DNA of 64,000 nt from Certhia americana. Its lineage: Eukaryota; Chordata; Aves; Passeriformes; Certhiidae. The notes under the pieces were generated by a model. It saw nothing but the letters and a program-made list of their open reading frames with translations, had not been told where the DNA came from and made no database searches. Below are positions 47,401-62,400 of this stretch, one piece after another. The DNA lies in the NCBI GenBank assembly GCA_018697195.1, contig CM031870.1:1377076-1441075 (forward strand). Reading direction: 5' to 3'. The number at the start of each line of letters is the position of its first letter. Positions within the stretch are counted from its first letter, which is position 1. A program made the translations under genes and the position numbers.

Positions 47401-50400
47401 CAAGTGGAAGGTGCCTCCAGCTAGGTTGCAGGGGGAAAATGTGTCAAAGTATAACCTGTCAGAGCATCCACAGGGGAGTGTTTTGAATGAGTGAAGATCA
47501 TTCACCTGAATTCCCAACTCTAAAACATGGCTTATAGCTCGGAGCAACTGGGTCCAGCTGTGTTCCAGGCACACAGAAAATGGTGGAGTGGCACAGCACG
47601 ATAATATCTCACTGTGACAGGATGTCCTCTGTCTTACCTGCTCCTGATGTGCTGCTGCGTACTTGGTTGTTCAGCTGCACTGGCTGAAAAGTTCTGCTTA
47701 GAAGATGAAGAAACTTTTTATTTCTTTACCTTGGAAACAGGAAAGGTGGATCACAAAAATGCCCAAAATGTTAACAATGGGTGAGGTACAGCTGAATGTG
47801 TGTGTAGAGAAGAAATTTTTTGGCAAAACTGGGGAAGAAGAGAAATAGTATGAATATAAGTTTAATCCTCCCTCTATCTTCTTGCCCTCCCGTCAAAAAA
47901 TCTGAAATAAATCAAAAAATCAGGTGCTGTGTGTGTGATCAAGCTTTGCTCTAACGATGAATGTTGGGGTTTTTTGTGTGTGTAGGTTTTGGAGACCTGT
48001 GTGAAGAACTGTGGCCATCGCTTCCACGTCTTGGTGGCAAACCGTGACTTCATCGATGGCGTTCTGGTGAAAATCATCTCACCCAAGAACAACCCCCCCA
48101 CTATAGTACAGGATAAAGTCCTAGCACTGATTCAGGTACCCAGCTTGTCTCTGCTTCCATATGTTGCTGCCTGAAATAAGGACTGTCTGCTTCGATGCTA
48201 CGCATCACTAAACACGCTGTCATCGTTAAAAATGTGGCAAGTTTTTTATATATAAACTCAAACAGTATATCCAGATTGGTGGGAAAAGCAGACATGTACA
48301 CACATAGATACTTAATCCAGGGAGAACTGTCTGGATTCTAGTTAGGGAGTTGTACCACTCTAAAACAGGAGGATTTACTAAAAGGATGCTTTTGCAATTT
48401 AGCAATCATATCTAGAAGCTGGAGACTTGCCTCGGTGATGAGCTTGTCATCTGAGGCCAGGAGATTTCAGAGGATTGTGCTTTTGGTGTCAGCTGCAGAA
48501 TGCTTGCCTTTCTGTGTCTGTTTCCCTGACCGGAAAATGGAGCCATTTCCCTCCATTTGAAAGCATTCTGCATTCCTTTCAATGATGGGTATAGAAAAGT
48601 AAATGACCATATAGGAATTAAAACGGTTTTGGTGTCTTTCCTCTGGTTATTGTGCAGTAAAAGCGCGCTGTCGGCTCCTTGCCTGCAGTGGGAAGTTCAG
48701 ACATGGGCCTGTCTGCCACTTCTCCTTCTGTGCAGCACAACAATAAACAGCCGTGTTAATTCCACAAACCATTAGCCACACATGAGGAAACATTGGTGCC
48801 TGCCTGGAGGAAATCTGACAATTATAGGAAGCTTTATCACTAAGCTTCCACAGGCTGCTGCGTACACCAGAGACTAAAAGACACTGCGTATTTAAAATGA
48901 TATAAACCTGCTGCAGTGTTCCTTGTGGGGAGGTATTTACAAATGCGCAGCATCATTTGCCAGATATACTTCTGATTTTTATGGCGAAGCATGCACTTGG
49001 ATTTCTGCTGCTTTATTTCTTATTTGGATGCAGGGATAGGGCATCCTTAGAGCATGACATTGTATATAAGTGATTTTCCAACAGGAAATAGGTAGGGTGG
49101 TGGAATTAGTGGTTATTGCATCGGGGTCTGTGGGGTCCCTTTATTATATGATTTTATGGCTTTTTTAAAAAACAGCACAAAAGTAATGAAATTATTAAAA
49201 GCAGGTCTTGTGCATCTGACTGAGCCTTCAGGTTTCTGCCTGCTTTGGTGGGAGAGCAGATGCATGCAGTGACCAGGAGATGAGGTTAAAAACTGTCCCA
49301 TAAAGACAAACTGGGTGTGTTTCTGTGTTGTTTAGGGAATGTTGGTTTTGCTGGGCTCTTGGTTTAAATGGCTTCCCATTCATGAATGCAGCTAAGATGG
49401 GAGTGTTTTTAACATAATCAGAATGCCACAGTCATTGCCTCAGTGTATTAAACAGGGCTTTATCTGAGGAGACTCAGTGCAGTAGAGCTAAAAGCCTCAC
49501 TCTGGCTACTAAATGCCTTTTGATATTAAAAGCCTGAAACCTGAAAATTATGAAGGTTGCCTGTGGGTGGGCTCTGTTTGTCTCTCTTTAGCTGGAGGTG
49601 GTAAGGGACTTTGTTTTCCAGATTGCCTGACAAGTTTGGAAGAGTGCTTGCAGTCACTCATCCCAGGTGCCCCATAGACACACACGCCCAAAATTCCCCA
49701 TGACAGCTTCACTCAGCTTAGGCTGTGCTCTGTAGAGCTCCCTGGGCTTGGAGTTAACCCTGTCCCACAGGGCTGATCTCAGCTCTGCCCTACCAACATT
49801 GTATTTATCCCTTTCTATACCCAATTCGATATTGGGGAATTAATAAGAACAGAGATGAGAGGATTGATAGCCCAGATTTGGAAGCATGGAAAAGAGCTGT
49901 ACAAACAGTATACGTCTTCAGGCACACAGCTGTGGTATTCATGGGGCTTTCCATAACAAGGGTAGATAAAGCTGCCATCCAGTTTCTTATCTAGAGACTT
50001 GCTTTGAGAGGTTGAGCATCTTGTGTCTCACTTTCTCAACGTATTTCCCAATGTATGTGAATTAGCATATGTTACGTAGTGCTTATCCTTCCTTCTTCAC
50101 CTTGCTAGGAGGCCTTGGAAATATTCCTTGTCTCTGTGCTCCTGGTAAAATCTCACCTGTCACCCAGTGTCCAAACACTGGGATGGTCTCCAATTTAGGG
50201 GCTGGATTTACAGTGGTATTTAGATGACCTGTTTGGGCACACTTTGGATCCAAGTGGGATTTATCCTGAAGTATCTGCATTTGATAGTCGGGCCCAAAGT
50301 CTTAGAAGCTCTGAATTCAATCTCCCCTCTGTCCTACACGTGTTTGGACAATGGGCAGGTCTCCTAAGCTCTACTGTAGCTCCTTATACATAAAGCAGAG

Positions 50401-53400
50401 CTGATATTGCAGCTGCATAGTTGGATTGTAAGCTGTCTAGGACAGGGATTGTCTTACAATGTGTGTAGACAGCACTTAGGACAATAGTGGCTGTCCTGCT
50501 TGTGACCTCTGAGACACACTAAGGTAGATACTGCTCCCAGCTCAGGTAAAGAAGAATACAAATGGAAGGGTCTTCTTTCTTCAGGAAAGAGAATTGCAGA
50601 AGAGAGAATATTTTTAAAAGGTGGAGTGCAGATGAAATGAGATCATTTTGCAAAATCCACAGGAAGCCAATGAAAAGAGGGGATGCATTAGTACATCCTC
50701 CTGGTCAAAAAAGCCTCATTAAAATCTGGGGGCAGAATGCAGCATATTTTTGCCTCTAAGTTTCTTTCGAGTGATGGTTATTAAATAGAACATCCCTTGC
50801 CTTTCACTTTTGCTTGCAAATAGAGTTGAAGTGGTGAACACCATTATGTAGAAGCATCATTCAGGTGGCTTCTGATGTAAATTGGAAAGGCAGTGAAATG
50901 GCAAAGGTGGAGTTACTTGTGCAGTCAAAATCTCCATCAGGACTGGGGATGTTTTGGAAGGTCAGTTCCAAGGAAACAATGGCTGTGTTCTGGCAGAGCT
51001 GTTTTCTCTGGTTCAAGCAGGGCTGTTTGGACTTGCACTGCATCAGAACAGTTGATGCAGTTAATTTACTCTTAACAAAGCTGAGAAGCAAACCCAGGAT
51101 TGTCTGCTTGCACCTGATAATGGATTTGTCTCCTGGGCACAGATGGTAGGAAATGCTCTTTCTTAGAATTGAACAGGGTAGGAATGCAAGTTAAATATTA
51201 TTATTATTTGTTATATTTCTTTGCTATCTTGGACTTCTGTCCTCTCAAATATAAAAAAAAAATGGTTCAAAGAGCTTTTAACTTAAAAATAGTCAAAGAA
51301 CTAGTGTAAAAGTGATGACTAAATGAATTAAGTTCAGAGCCCACACATGCGTCTCACAGTAGTTCTGGATCCAGCATACTGATACTCTGCTCCACACATG
51401 TGGGGGTTTGTGGAATGCTTCATTTTTTAATTGAGTCATAATATTTCAGTTTTTCCTTCCTCTACATTTTTAATATTTGGCTAATTTCCAACACAAGTGG
51501 AAGGGGTTGAGGCTTTCAGCATACTGTGCTCCCAGCAGCTTTGTGAGTGCAGGAGGCTGGCTAGCCAAGAGAAGCACTTAGCACTCCCACTGAAGGAGAA
51601 ACTCAAATGTGAATTGAAGTCTTTTTAGACACCAGAGAATTCATTCAGGAGAGATATTATGAATGTTCTGGCTGTGGGAATTTCTCTCTTTTAAACTCAT
51701 TCTTTGTGCCACACTGGGGTGTCTGAGTGTTGGATATGCTCTGTCAGAATCCAGGCGTCGTTAGTTCTGCTGCTCAGGGGACTGTCTCTTTCACAAGACA
51801 AGAACTTCAGAAAGAACCTTTTTTTTTTTTTTTTAATTTAAGTCTGGTCCAAATAAAACACTGAAGACAACCTGATGGCCGTGTTTTTCCTTTGGCAACA
51901 AATGAGGACGTTGCACAAAGAGAATGGAGATTACTTAAGGTGACTGTACAGCTTTGTGAATTTTGGTTAGGTCTGTTGAATCTTTCACACAGACCTTTTC
52001 TGGTGGGTCATTTGCAGTACAATATGCCACAAAAGATCAGCATCAATCACTGCTGAGGAGAGGAGATGAGAAGAGAGTTACACGTATGTTGATGGATTTT
52101 GATGATGTCAGGGGCTACTCACAGCTACTCTGCACTGGGTTCCTGTCCATTTATACTGAATAAAATGTATAGGTGGCTGTCTTAATATTTGCAGGATCTT
52201 TTAGACCAGGTCTGATGATTCCAGCTTTCCTTTGAAGCTGAAATCCATGAAAGCTTTTACAGTCAGTATCTGAGGTCAGGGTGGGGCTGGAGCTTCTTTT
52301 GGAAGGTTTATGGATAATCCCTCGTGTTTTCCAGGCTTGGGCTGATGCCTTCCGAAGTAGCCCCGATTTAACTGGAGTAGTGCATATTTATGAAGAGCTC
52401 AAGAGGAAAGGCATCGAGTTCCCCATGGCAGATCTTGATGCTCTGTCTCCAATACACACACCACAGAGGGTAAGCTGCAGCCTTGCAATTCCGGGGTTGT
52501 TTTCCCAGGATCTCTAAAGAGTTGGATAATTACTCGTTTTTCCCCTCCCATTTCTCTGAATTTGGCTCATTTTCTCACTCCTGGAAGGACATTTTATTAG
52601 TGAAAGGGCATGTAAGAGAGGCATAATGCAGACTGATAAGTTATCTCCTCCCCTGAGTCAATCATCAATCTGAGGAGTGGGAAAGAATTCGTAACATTTA
52701 ATCTTGTACCACAAAACCACCAAACAAATGCAATTAATTTGTTCAAAGAGAGCCCAGCAGGATTTATGATTGAGATTTACTTCTTTTGCTCAAAAGTGTG
52801 GTTGCTTCTGTTGGTGATAACCCTGAGCCAAGGTCTGCCTGTCTATTAGGGGTGTACAGAGTCTGAATCTCTCTGATCCCACAGTAATGTGAAAACTTTA
52901 CACCTCTGGAATGTTAGGTCTGGAAAGTTGACAGAACTGCTGCTTGGAAGTAACTTAATGATCACAGGTGTTCTGATTATTCACTCTGAAAACTGAAGTT
53001 AATGAATCTTTGAAGCAGCAAATGCAAGTGATCAAGGACTGAGAGATTACAATTCTTGTGTCAAGGTTAATTAAATTCAGTATCTATGTATCACAGCAGT
53101 TTTTGGAAGCCTGCAACTTAATTCCTAGTTTAAAATAATTTATAATTATTTCTCTTCAGCCCTTGTTTTTATTTTGCTTCTCGCTTTACTTGTAAAAATA
53201 AATGGACTTAAATACTTGTGGGTTGGGTCAAAAGATATGGGCATGGAAGATTTTTGGAGCTGCCAGTCTTTTCTAGTAGCTGCACTGACCTTTCCCACAA
53301 GGTGCAATTATGTTCTATATTTGAGCCTGTTTGGCCTGAGGTTGCTGACAAAGCAAGTGCTGTCCCAGCTCAGCTTTTGAACTCCTGTCTTTCTGATGTG

Positions 53401-56400
53401 GCAGAGTGTTCCTGAAGTTGATCCTGCAGCAAATATGCACAATTCCCAGTCTCAGCAAAGGATGAGCACCAGTTCTTACTCTTCGACCTCTCCAACGACG
53501 TATTCTGCTCCTCAAGCCCCAGCCTTGAACGTGACTGGTCCCATCACTGCTAATTCTGAACAGGTATTGGCATGTTGATCCTTTCAAGTGAGACTCTTTC
53601 AGCAAATCAAATTAGAAATTAATTTTCAGGGGAACTTTCATTTTAACTCTTTGGACTTTGTCTCCTAGGCCTGGCTCTACTTTGTAATCTTTCTTCCTGT
53701 TATACTGTAAAATCTGGACTTTGGATGTGTCTCTGTGGCCTGGTAATGGCAGCACAATCTGCTGATCCAGCCTGCTCAGCAGTATTTTAGCAGTTATTCC
53801 TATTAGTCCCCTTCCTTTCAAGGCACAGAATGTCTTGCACATGCAGGAAGTCAAGCCCTTGCAAATGCCCTAATACAGGATTTTCTTTTCTCCCTGTAAA
53901 ATGATAACTTCAGAGCCAAAGATTTTACTTAAAACATGTTCATCTTTCCCCACACTGGAGAGAGGCACCACAGCCAAGGTCTGGCTTTAGGTGCTGTTTG
54001 CAGTTGCTTCCCTTCCATACAGACACATCACATCTGGGTTTGTGATGATAATTCTTTTCTTTTTCTGTTCCTTTTCTCCTGGGTAAACTTTTTATCTTTT
54101 TTTTTTTTTGTTTTTTTCCTGCTGGAATGTCTGGAGCCTGAGATATCAAGTCAGACAGAACCAGAGATATCTCAAAGTCAGTTTTTGAAAATGAACTGCT
54201 TAAACCAAAAGATTATGCAGTGTTTTGCTGTCTTGTTACCCCAATTTAGATTGCCCGGCTGCGCAGTGAGCTGGATATTGTCCGTGGGAATACGAAAGTG
54301 ATGTCTGAAATGCTGACAGAAATGGTACCTGGACAAGAGGATTCATCAGACCTTGAGTTACTCCAGGTAAGTTTCCTAGGAAATTTGATTCTGATCCTTT
54401 CTGTGCTTGTGTTTCTCTGGGGGGTGTGTTTTGTTGTAGCTCATTTCACAGCCCATTCTTGTATTCATAATGGATATGTGCCTGACCCTGGCAAATGCCA
54501 TCACTTGATTTTCTTCATTTGTTAAAGCTTCCAGTGACAAGGATTTCCTGGCTTCCCTTGAAACTTGTTCCAGTGCTTTCCTCTTTGTGTAGCTAGATAT
54601 TTTTCCCAATGTTGAATATCAGGTCTCCTTTACTACTAAGCAGCTTTAGAATTGCCACAGCTTCTGTAAGCCCTGAGCATTCCTGCTTCTTTTACACCTC
54701 CCATCACCACTTTTACAGTGTCAAAACATTCCCAGTCACCATGGGGGAAAAAACACTCCATATTTCCATCTGGACTAAATAATGCTAAGGGTCTGTGGAT
54801 TCTCTGCCACTTGAAATCTTATCTATGAACTAATTGTCTTTGCAGAAGATGTGTTTTCCTGAAGGTGTGGTGTCTTAAGGCAGGAGCTCAGGTGAAGTTT
54901 TGTGGTGTCCAGAGGGATAGGCTGGGTAATCAGGGGGATTTCTTTGCTGGAAAATCCCAAGCCAGTGCAGCACTGTGCATCTCAAGAGGAAAAACAGTAT
55001 AAATCAAGCTCGTGTCTCAGGCTTCACACCTATTTCCCAAGGCCAGTGGTCATGGGGTGGCCTTTTGGCTGAGGAAAGTCACAGAGTCCCACAGATGAGG
55101 AGCATTGCAGTCTGACAGTCCAGCTGCTGCCCTTCGTGTGGGATTTGCCTTTCCACAGCTTCAGAAATAGCCTTCTGTTTTGATCCTCCAGCAGGGAGGA
55201 TGGGCTCCCACAGCAATCCATTCGGAGGAAGGCAGGGAATTGCTCTCTATGATACATCACAGTTTGAAATCCATCCAAAAACTGGTCTCTCCCATGCAGT
55301 GGCATTGTGTGTTTGTCTTGAAGCCATCATGGCAGCTGATGAGAGAGGCTTTGCAATAAAGAGCCTTTCAGTCACTGCCCATTTGGGTCGAACTGCTCAA
55401 AACAAAAGCAGCTTCCAGGAAACCATGACAGGCCGAAATCGAACAGTTTGCTTACACTGAGAAACAACCACCAGCATCTTGACAGCGTAACCTTAGAGCA
55501 CAGCTTTAAGGTGAAAGAACTTGATCATAAAATGGAGTGACAGCAACGATTCTTTATTCCAGCTGGTTCCCTTCTGTGACTGATGCAGCCTAAATCTGAA
55601 TCACAGAGCTGGGGAGAACCCGTTTTTGATCACAAAGGATGGTTAGTCTTTTGAGAGCTGTGAGCTGGGTGCTGCATGCAAGGGCTCCTTGCTTTGAGGT
55701 TTATATAGCCCTCCTCCTTAAATAATTCCTGACATTTTCTCCAACAATCAAATGTAAACAGCCCGTGAGAGAGCCAGCTCTGAGCAGAATAGATAGGTAC
55801 TGTCAGCCCTCTCGGAAAGGCAGCAAACAAACCTCTGAAATGTCACAATCTGCTTCGAAAGTGATGGGATCAAAACTGACATTGGAGAACACATTCCTCA
55901 AGCTGTTAAGGCAGCTGGATTGCACTAGGTGAAATTTATCCAGAGCTTAGGATGTCAGACCATGCAAGGAAAACAAACACATTTTTGCTTTCATCCTGAA
56001 GGTTGTGTACCAACAAGTCATCCTTGTTTAGTGCTGAATTTTTGCTGTGAAGTGGAGCTTGGAAGAGTGGAAGATGACAGAGAGACATGCTTTAGCTGGA
56101 ATGGCAGTGCTCATTGAAGTAAAACCATTGGCCTGAGCAGAGGCACCCTGCCATATGTTACATTTCTTCTTGCAGTTCTCCTCAGCAGACCAGTTTGACC
56201 TTTGGTCTTGAGGCCTTTCAGGACTACAGAATTCTGCTAAGTAATTGCTGATGGAAGAGATGTCCTGGAATCATAAGAACTCCTGGTCTAGGCAAAGTGA
56301 AATCTAGATTCCTTGATGAGAGGCTTCTAAAATAAATGCCCTCACTCTGCACTCCTTAAAACGTTCTTCTGGAACTCCTCAGTGCCTTTGTGCAGTCTCT

Positions 56401-59400
56401 TGTCTGTGCACTTGCTCAGTGGAAGGGAGAATTTCTGTGTGTCTCAGTGCTGGAGGGTGTGTGGAACATTCATCTTTTTTTCAGGCTTCTCATCCTTGGT
56501 TTGTCTTTACCCTCATGTTCTCTGTAGTTGGTAAGTTCTGTGTCACCAACACTTCTCATCCTAGCACACACTCAATCCTTGTGGTAGCCTTGATGAACCT
56601 TTTCCCCCCCCACATGTTCCACCATCCACATCATTCAGTTTTTAAGGATGATACTGCCAAAAAAGAGCAGATTGAATTTTTCCTTGAAAGCTCTCTTCTG
56701 GGAAGGTGTTGTATTAACATGTTTTATTCTTAAAACAGATGACTAAAATACAGATATTTATTTTCTGAAGTGCTCAGAGTTAAAGAAGAATCAGGAAGTT
56801 GAATTGTGAATAGGCTCTCAAGGTTTTGTGCCATCATCTCTTGAAGGGCGTTTGATTAGATGTGCTTTTGGGTGACATTTAATCATGCAAAGATAAACTT
56901 GTCTTAGTGTTTCTCAGCTGGGGGATATGTTTGGCTGGGAACAGAGCTCAACTAAATCTACTTATTGCTTGTTGCTTATCAGACTGTGTGTGCACAATGC
57001 ATTCCTCCTAGGAACTGAACCGAACCTGCAGAGCCATGCAGCAGAGAATTGTGGAGCTTATCTCACGAGTGTCCAATGAAGAAGTCACAGAGGAGCTGCT
57101 GCACGTGAATGATGATTTAAATAACGTCTTCCTCCGATATGAAAGGTGGGGCACCTCTCTCAGCAGCCATTTACATTCACTCAGGGTTTTGAGTAAAGAA
57201 TACAATAGGTCAGTTGGTGAAATTGGGCCTTCTGGGCCAAGGGTCCAACATGACACAGAGAACCAAACCACAGGAACCATTTACACAGTGTTTCTATGGG
57301 CTTTTATGGTAACATCCCTGTTTCAGTTGATTCTTTTAATACTATGATTTTTTTTTTTTTTTTTTTGTACTACGCATTGAACTTTTGTGGGGCATATCCA
57401 TAAAATGCAAGGCAAACTTGTGAAAACGCTCTGAATGCAGAGGCTCAAGTCTGTAAGTCCCTGTTGTGCAGGGCTGTACAGGTGTAGGGACCAAAAATAG
57501 CACTGCCACAGTCACTAGCTCCCCTGCTAGCCTGGGCTTTGTGCTGCTTCCTGGCTTAGGGAGGCTCCTGTGAGCTCTCTCTGCCCTCTGAGCTTTCCAG
57601 TCCCAGTGCTGGTGCAAGGGGAGCTGCCTGACGTGGGCGGGAGCATTGTGCATGCAAAGGGTTTGTTTTTAAGTAACACTTAAAATCTCGAAAAAGAAGA
57701 ACAAGCCTGTCTTGTGCAGAGCTGATGTTTCGAAGAGCTGGTCTGCAGGAATCATCCCCAGGGACAGGACTTGGGGCACAGGACTTTTGGACATGACAGA
57801 CAAAGGCGCTGTCAGGCACATCTGCTGCAGGAGGTGACACGTGATTCTGCAGTCTTGGGAAAGTTTAATCTTCCCCTTAATGACAGGCCTGGGGAGCCAG
57901 GCACTAAAGAGTACCCTTTGTTCCTTGCTCTTAGCACAGGGCTTTGTTTCTCAAGCCTTTAAAAATAAATTAGACTCTAGATCTGTGAATTTGTGCTGTC
58001 ACGGCAAAGGCTGCAAAGACGACTCCGTGCCCTCGATTTTGCCTTTGATTTCGTCGTTCAGAGGAGATGGGGCAAACTTTAAAACAAACGCTGGCTTTTT
58101 GTGTGAAATGGTGTGTGTTCCATGCACAAGCAGGATTCTGCAAGTGGCAGAGTGTAACTATCACTGAGGTTTAGTCTGGTCACCCTTAGTATTTTTTCTA
58201 TTTCCCCCCCATCTGCGACTTTGCTGACTGTGGCTGATGTGTTTGTAGTCATTATTCATGAAAGGGGAGCTGAGTGATGTTAGCAAGGCGTTTGTGGTGG
58301 AATAGCTGCACTGGTCTGAGCGTTCAATAAATTCCAGTTCCTCCTCTGCTGTTCCAAAAGCTCCGCATCCATCATGCTGATTTCTAGCACAGGGACCAAG
58401 CTCTGTCAGTGACTCAAGCAGGAGCTCTGGCCTTTGCTGTGAAGCCTTGGGATGTAAATGAACAGAAGCCTTTTGGTGAGAAATGAGGTGGGAGGTGTCT
58501 TAGGTTTCCAGCAAAGGGAGTTGAATTTCCAGTAATAGCAAACACCCACAGTTTCCTAAAATTGAAATTTGGGCCTGAATTTGGTTTTGCTGCCTTTTAA
58601 GTCTGCATTTTCCTCTGTTACATTAGGAAAACATTTTAGTTTGCTTGACATTCCTTGTTGTATTTTGTCCATCTGGGAGAACACCCGGAGGATTATATGA
58701 ATATTATTGGCTTTTTGCTGGAAAGAGAGACTACTTCTGAAACTACTTTGAAAAATTCAAACCTCCAAGAAGTCATGGTGCTTTTCCATGGTAAGGAAGG
58801 AGATCAGACTGGCCTCAGACAGGCCATGGGAGCAGGTAGTTCCTGTGCTGTTTTGAGTTCATAGAATCACAGAATGGTTTGGGTTCAAAACTCATCTGAT
58901 CCCACTCCCCTGCCATGCGTGATGACACCTTCCACTAGACCAGGTTGTTCAAAGCTCCATCCAGCCTGGCCTTGAAGACTGTCATGAAATCTGGGTTTAG
59001 GTTTGTGGCCCCAGATGCATGGAGTAAAGAAGAGATCAGAGCTTGACTAACCAAACTTCTTCTCCTTAGAAGTACAAAGGTTTTATCCAACTTTTCCTTC
59101 TTGGAAAGTACCAACCTATTTGAGCATAGGCTCTGACCGTTTTTGAGTCAACTCAGGATGTTTTAAGCAGTGAATCTTCTGTTCATTGTCCCTCATGCCA
59201 CATGTGCCTGGGTTGGGCTGTGCCACACACATATGGCTCCTCATTTACATTATTGCAGCAAGAGGGAGCTGGCAAGTGGGAGTGAGATGAGCTGCAGTGC
59301 TTGGCTTGTTGAGCTGTGAGCATCAATCTTGCTGCAGTTCCTCCTGTCCCTTGGCTCACACAACAGTCTGTCACAAAGCACTTAATGATTACAAAAACCC

Positions 59401-62400
59401 CAAACCAAAAGACAAATCCTGCAGTGTTTTTCAAGCATGTTTGTGCTGCAAGATCAGATTACTTGACCTAAAATCCACCTTTGCCAAGAGTGCAACTTCT
59501 CAGCAATCCTCCCTTCGTTCTGGCATGGAGTTAAAGCTTTCAGGCTTCTTTTTGGAGTTAGAGAAGGCTAGGTTCAGGATCAAGCATTTCATGGCTTGGT
59601 TATAAACTCAGTTTTTTTATTATTTATTGGTCGCTTTGATAATCCATGTTGGTTTTTGGTTTGTTTTTTTTTTTTTCCTAAACAGATTTGAACGATACAG
59701 ATCGGGACGCTCAACACAGAATGCCAGCAATGGAGTAAGTACCTCACTCCATTGATTCTCTCATACCAGCTGGAGTACTATCAGTGATATCACACCTTTT
59801 ACCTGCCCAGCCCTGTGTCCTGCCTGTGCTGGGTAATAGTGGATGCCAGGAAAATTAAGAATGTGGCAAACTCCAAGGGACAACTTTTAGCTCAGGAAGT
59901 CACTTCACACTTAAACATCTCTGTGTTTACAATCCTTGATGGATTTTCTTTCCTCTATTAACTTTTTTGATTGCTTTTGAGTCCGTGTGGACTTTAGGAG
60001 TTCACAATGTCCTTAAGCAATAAGTTCCACAGTTTCACTATACATTTTTACATATTTATTTTGAATTTGTATATAACAAATATTTTGTTTACATTTGATC
60101 AAGTCACTTAATGGTTTTTGTTTGCTTCACCTATTTTTTCTTCACTGTATCTTACAATACCACTGTTCAGGTTAGTTTTCTTCATGCCATTCGTAATTTT
60201 AGGAGCCACTCTCATCTCCTATTTAGCAGCTCCTTTCCAAGCTGAAGAGTTCTAATTATTCTTTAAATGAAAACTCTTTTGTGGTTGTTTTATAGTGTTC
60301 AAGGTCTGAGTTCATGATGAATCTGTACTTCTATTATGTTTTCTATTCTGCATTCATAGCCATTTCCTCTGTTTACTTTACTTTGCCATTTCTGCAGTGT
60401 GATGCAAACTTCAGCACAGACTCTATATTGACACTTGAGTCACAACAAAGAAGTTTTGTTTCTGAAAACAGTTTATACCTAATGTGGAAAATTGCGATGT
60501 TTAATGTTGTACTGCAAGAAGAAATTTCTTGACATGTGTAACTTCTGTGTTTCTTGTGTCCTGACAGGTACTGAATGAGGTGACAGAAGATAATTTAATA
60601 GATTTGGGTCCTGGCTCTCCAGCTGTGGTGAGCCCAATGGTTGGAAACTCAGCACCTCCATCTTCACTTTCTTCACAGCTTGCAGGGCTTGGTGAGTACC
60701 TGACCTAGATCATGCTCTCCACTACCTATTAATGTTGCCATGTGGCCTCCAAAAGATTTGGGTATTTGGCTTACAGAGAATTGGAAGGTATTCCCACTCT
60801 CCTGCACTGTGGCAATCTGCAGCTGAAAATCAGCATAGCACAAAGGGAGGGATTTATTTATCAGAGGAAGACTGATGGAAAAGGGTGCAGGTGGTTGTTC
60901 ATGTCAAAACTTGTACTACTACTTCTATTTCTGCTTAGTTATAGTTCTCTGTGAAATCATCCTGGTGAATGTTCTTGATTCCCCTTCTACAAATAATATT
61001 TGGAACCCTTGGGTGAAAGGTTTTATGAAACTCTTAGGTGGTTTACAGTAAATCAAACCAAAGATTGTGTGATTGGATCACTGGGTTTTACTGAAGGTAC
61101 TCCACCTCTTTCAGCATTGCACCAATACCATATCCCTTTGTTTGAAAGTGTTGGTTTCACAGTCAGTAACTGAGAGAAAACATTGTGGAGAAAACTACTG
61201 TCCATACCCAAAATTTTGGACTGTGTTAGTGACCAGTAAATATCTCAGGATATTAGCAGCAGGTTCACACCAATTCCCAAATGCTGGCTTCTGATAAGAA
61301 GCATTTGTGGAGTGGTGCTTCCAGGATGAAATAGATAATCTCTAAATTTTTCTTTTAAGAACACATGACTAACATCCTCCATCCTCTTTTGAACAAAACT
61401 GTCCTCAGTGCTGCAGCTGTTAATGCTGATGGTGTTTGCATATGGTCTGTTATTTCACTGGTTCACTATTTTTTCTCCTCTGGTTGCAGACTTGGGCACA
61501 AACAGTGTCAGTGGCACACTCAGCTCCCTCCAGCACAGTAATCCTCGTGATGACTTTGACATGTTTGCACAGACAAGAGGCAGCTCCTTGGCTGAACAGA
61601 GAAAGAAGTAAGTTGGAGTTTGTCTTTAGCACTGAGTCATAGCACTGCTGTTTTCTGAGGGCATAAATCTGAAACTTCTTGACTTCAGACTGAAAAAGTA
61701 GTTTTGGTGTATGTTTTTTGTGCTTTTAATCCAATTCCTATCGTTTTGGTTGTTATCAAGATGAGCAAGTGGAGAAGTTCCTGCTGCTGGACAGACTGGC
61801 TGGATACTGACTGTCTTAGTTAATGAGCTCACTGGAAACTTGGAATTGTGCTTGCCTGTACTTCTGCTTTCTCCTAAAGGCTTGTCATCCCATCCACCCG
61901 TGTTTGAGATATAGGAACAGAGGGGTCCTTCACCTGAAGGTCATGGATGTGCTTTGGTGACTGAATTACTGTCATCAAATGCTTGGAAACAGAATTACCA
62001 TCCAGTTAACTCTCCTTTTGGCTCCAGTCAGACTCTCCCAAGCTGTCAAGGCAGTGTAGCTTGCTTGGCTCCATGCTACCCCTAATTTGTTTATATGCAT
62101 AGGGCTTGCATCTCTAGAGCTGCAAATCTGGCACTTTCAAGGGCATTTAACAGGTCAAATTATTTTAATGTGAAATAAATCTATGCACTTATTAAGAAGT
62201 CCTTTGATCCCTGTCAAGTGATATTCCATAAAAGACACACTCAGGTATTTTTCTTTAATATATTATATCTTGCCTCCTGGCTTCAGATTTTAGAGGAAGT
62301 AGTGGCTACCAGCAGCCAGAACATCATCAATATCTTGTCTCAAGCTAAGAAACACTGTTAAATAGTTTATCAAAAATATAGAAAGCTTCAACCTACGAAT

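Larger units (their letters stand above)
48136..52334 (+). other. TOM1L2: TOM1L2 intron 4
   Basis: No exon was seen. It contains an ancient MIR/L2-like tail near 50.3-50.5 kb and a broken C2H2 zinc-finger relic near 51.6-51.7 kb. Confidence 0.55.

Noticed and set aside
57036..57347. A 103-codon frame overlapping TOM1L2 exon 8
   Set aside because: It is exon 8 read through its GTGGGG donor into the intron; the next exon continues the known protein.
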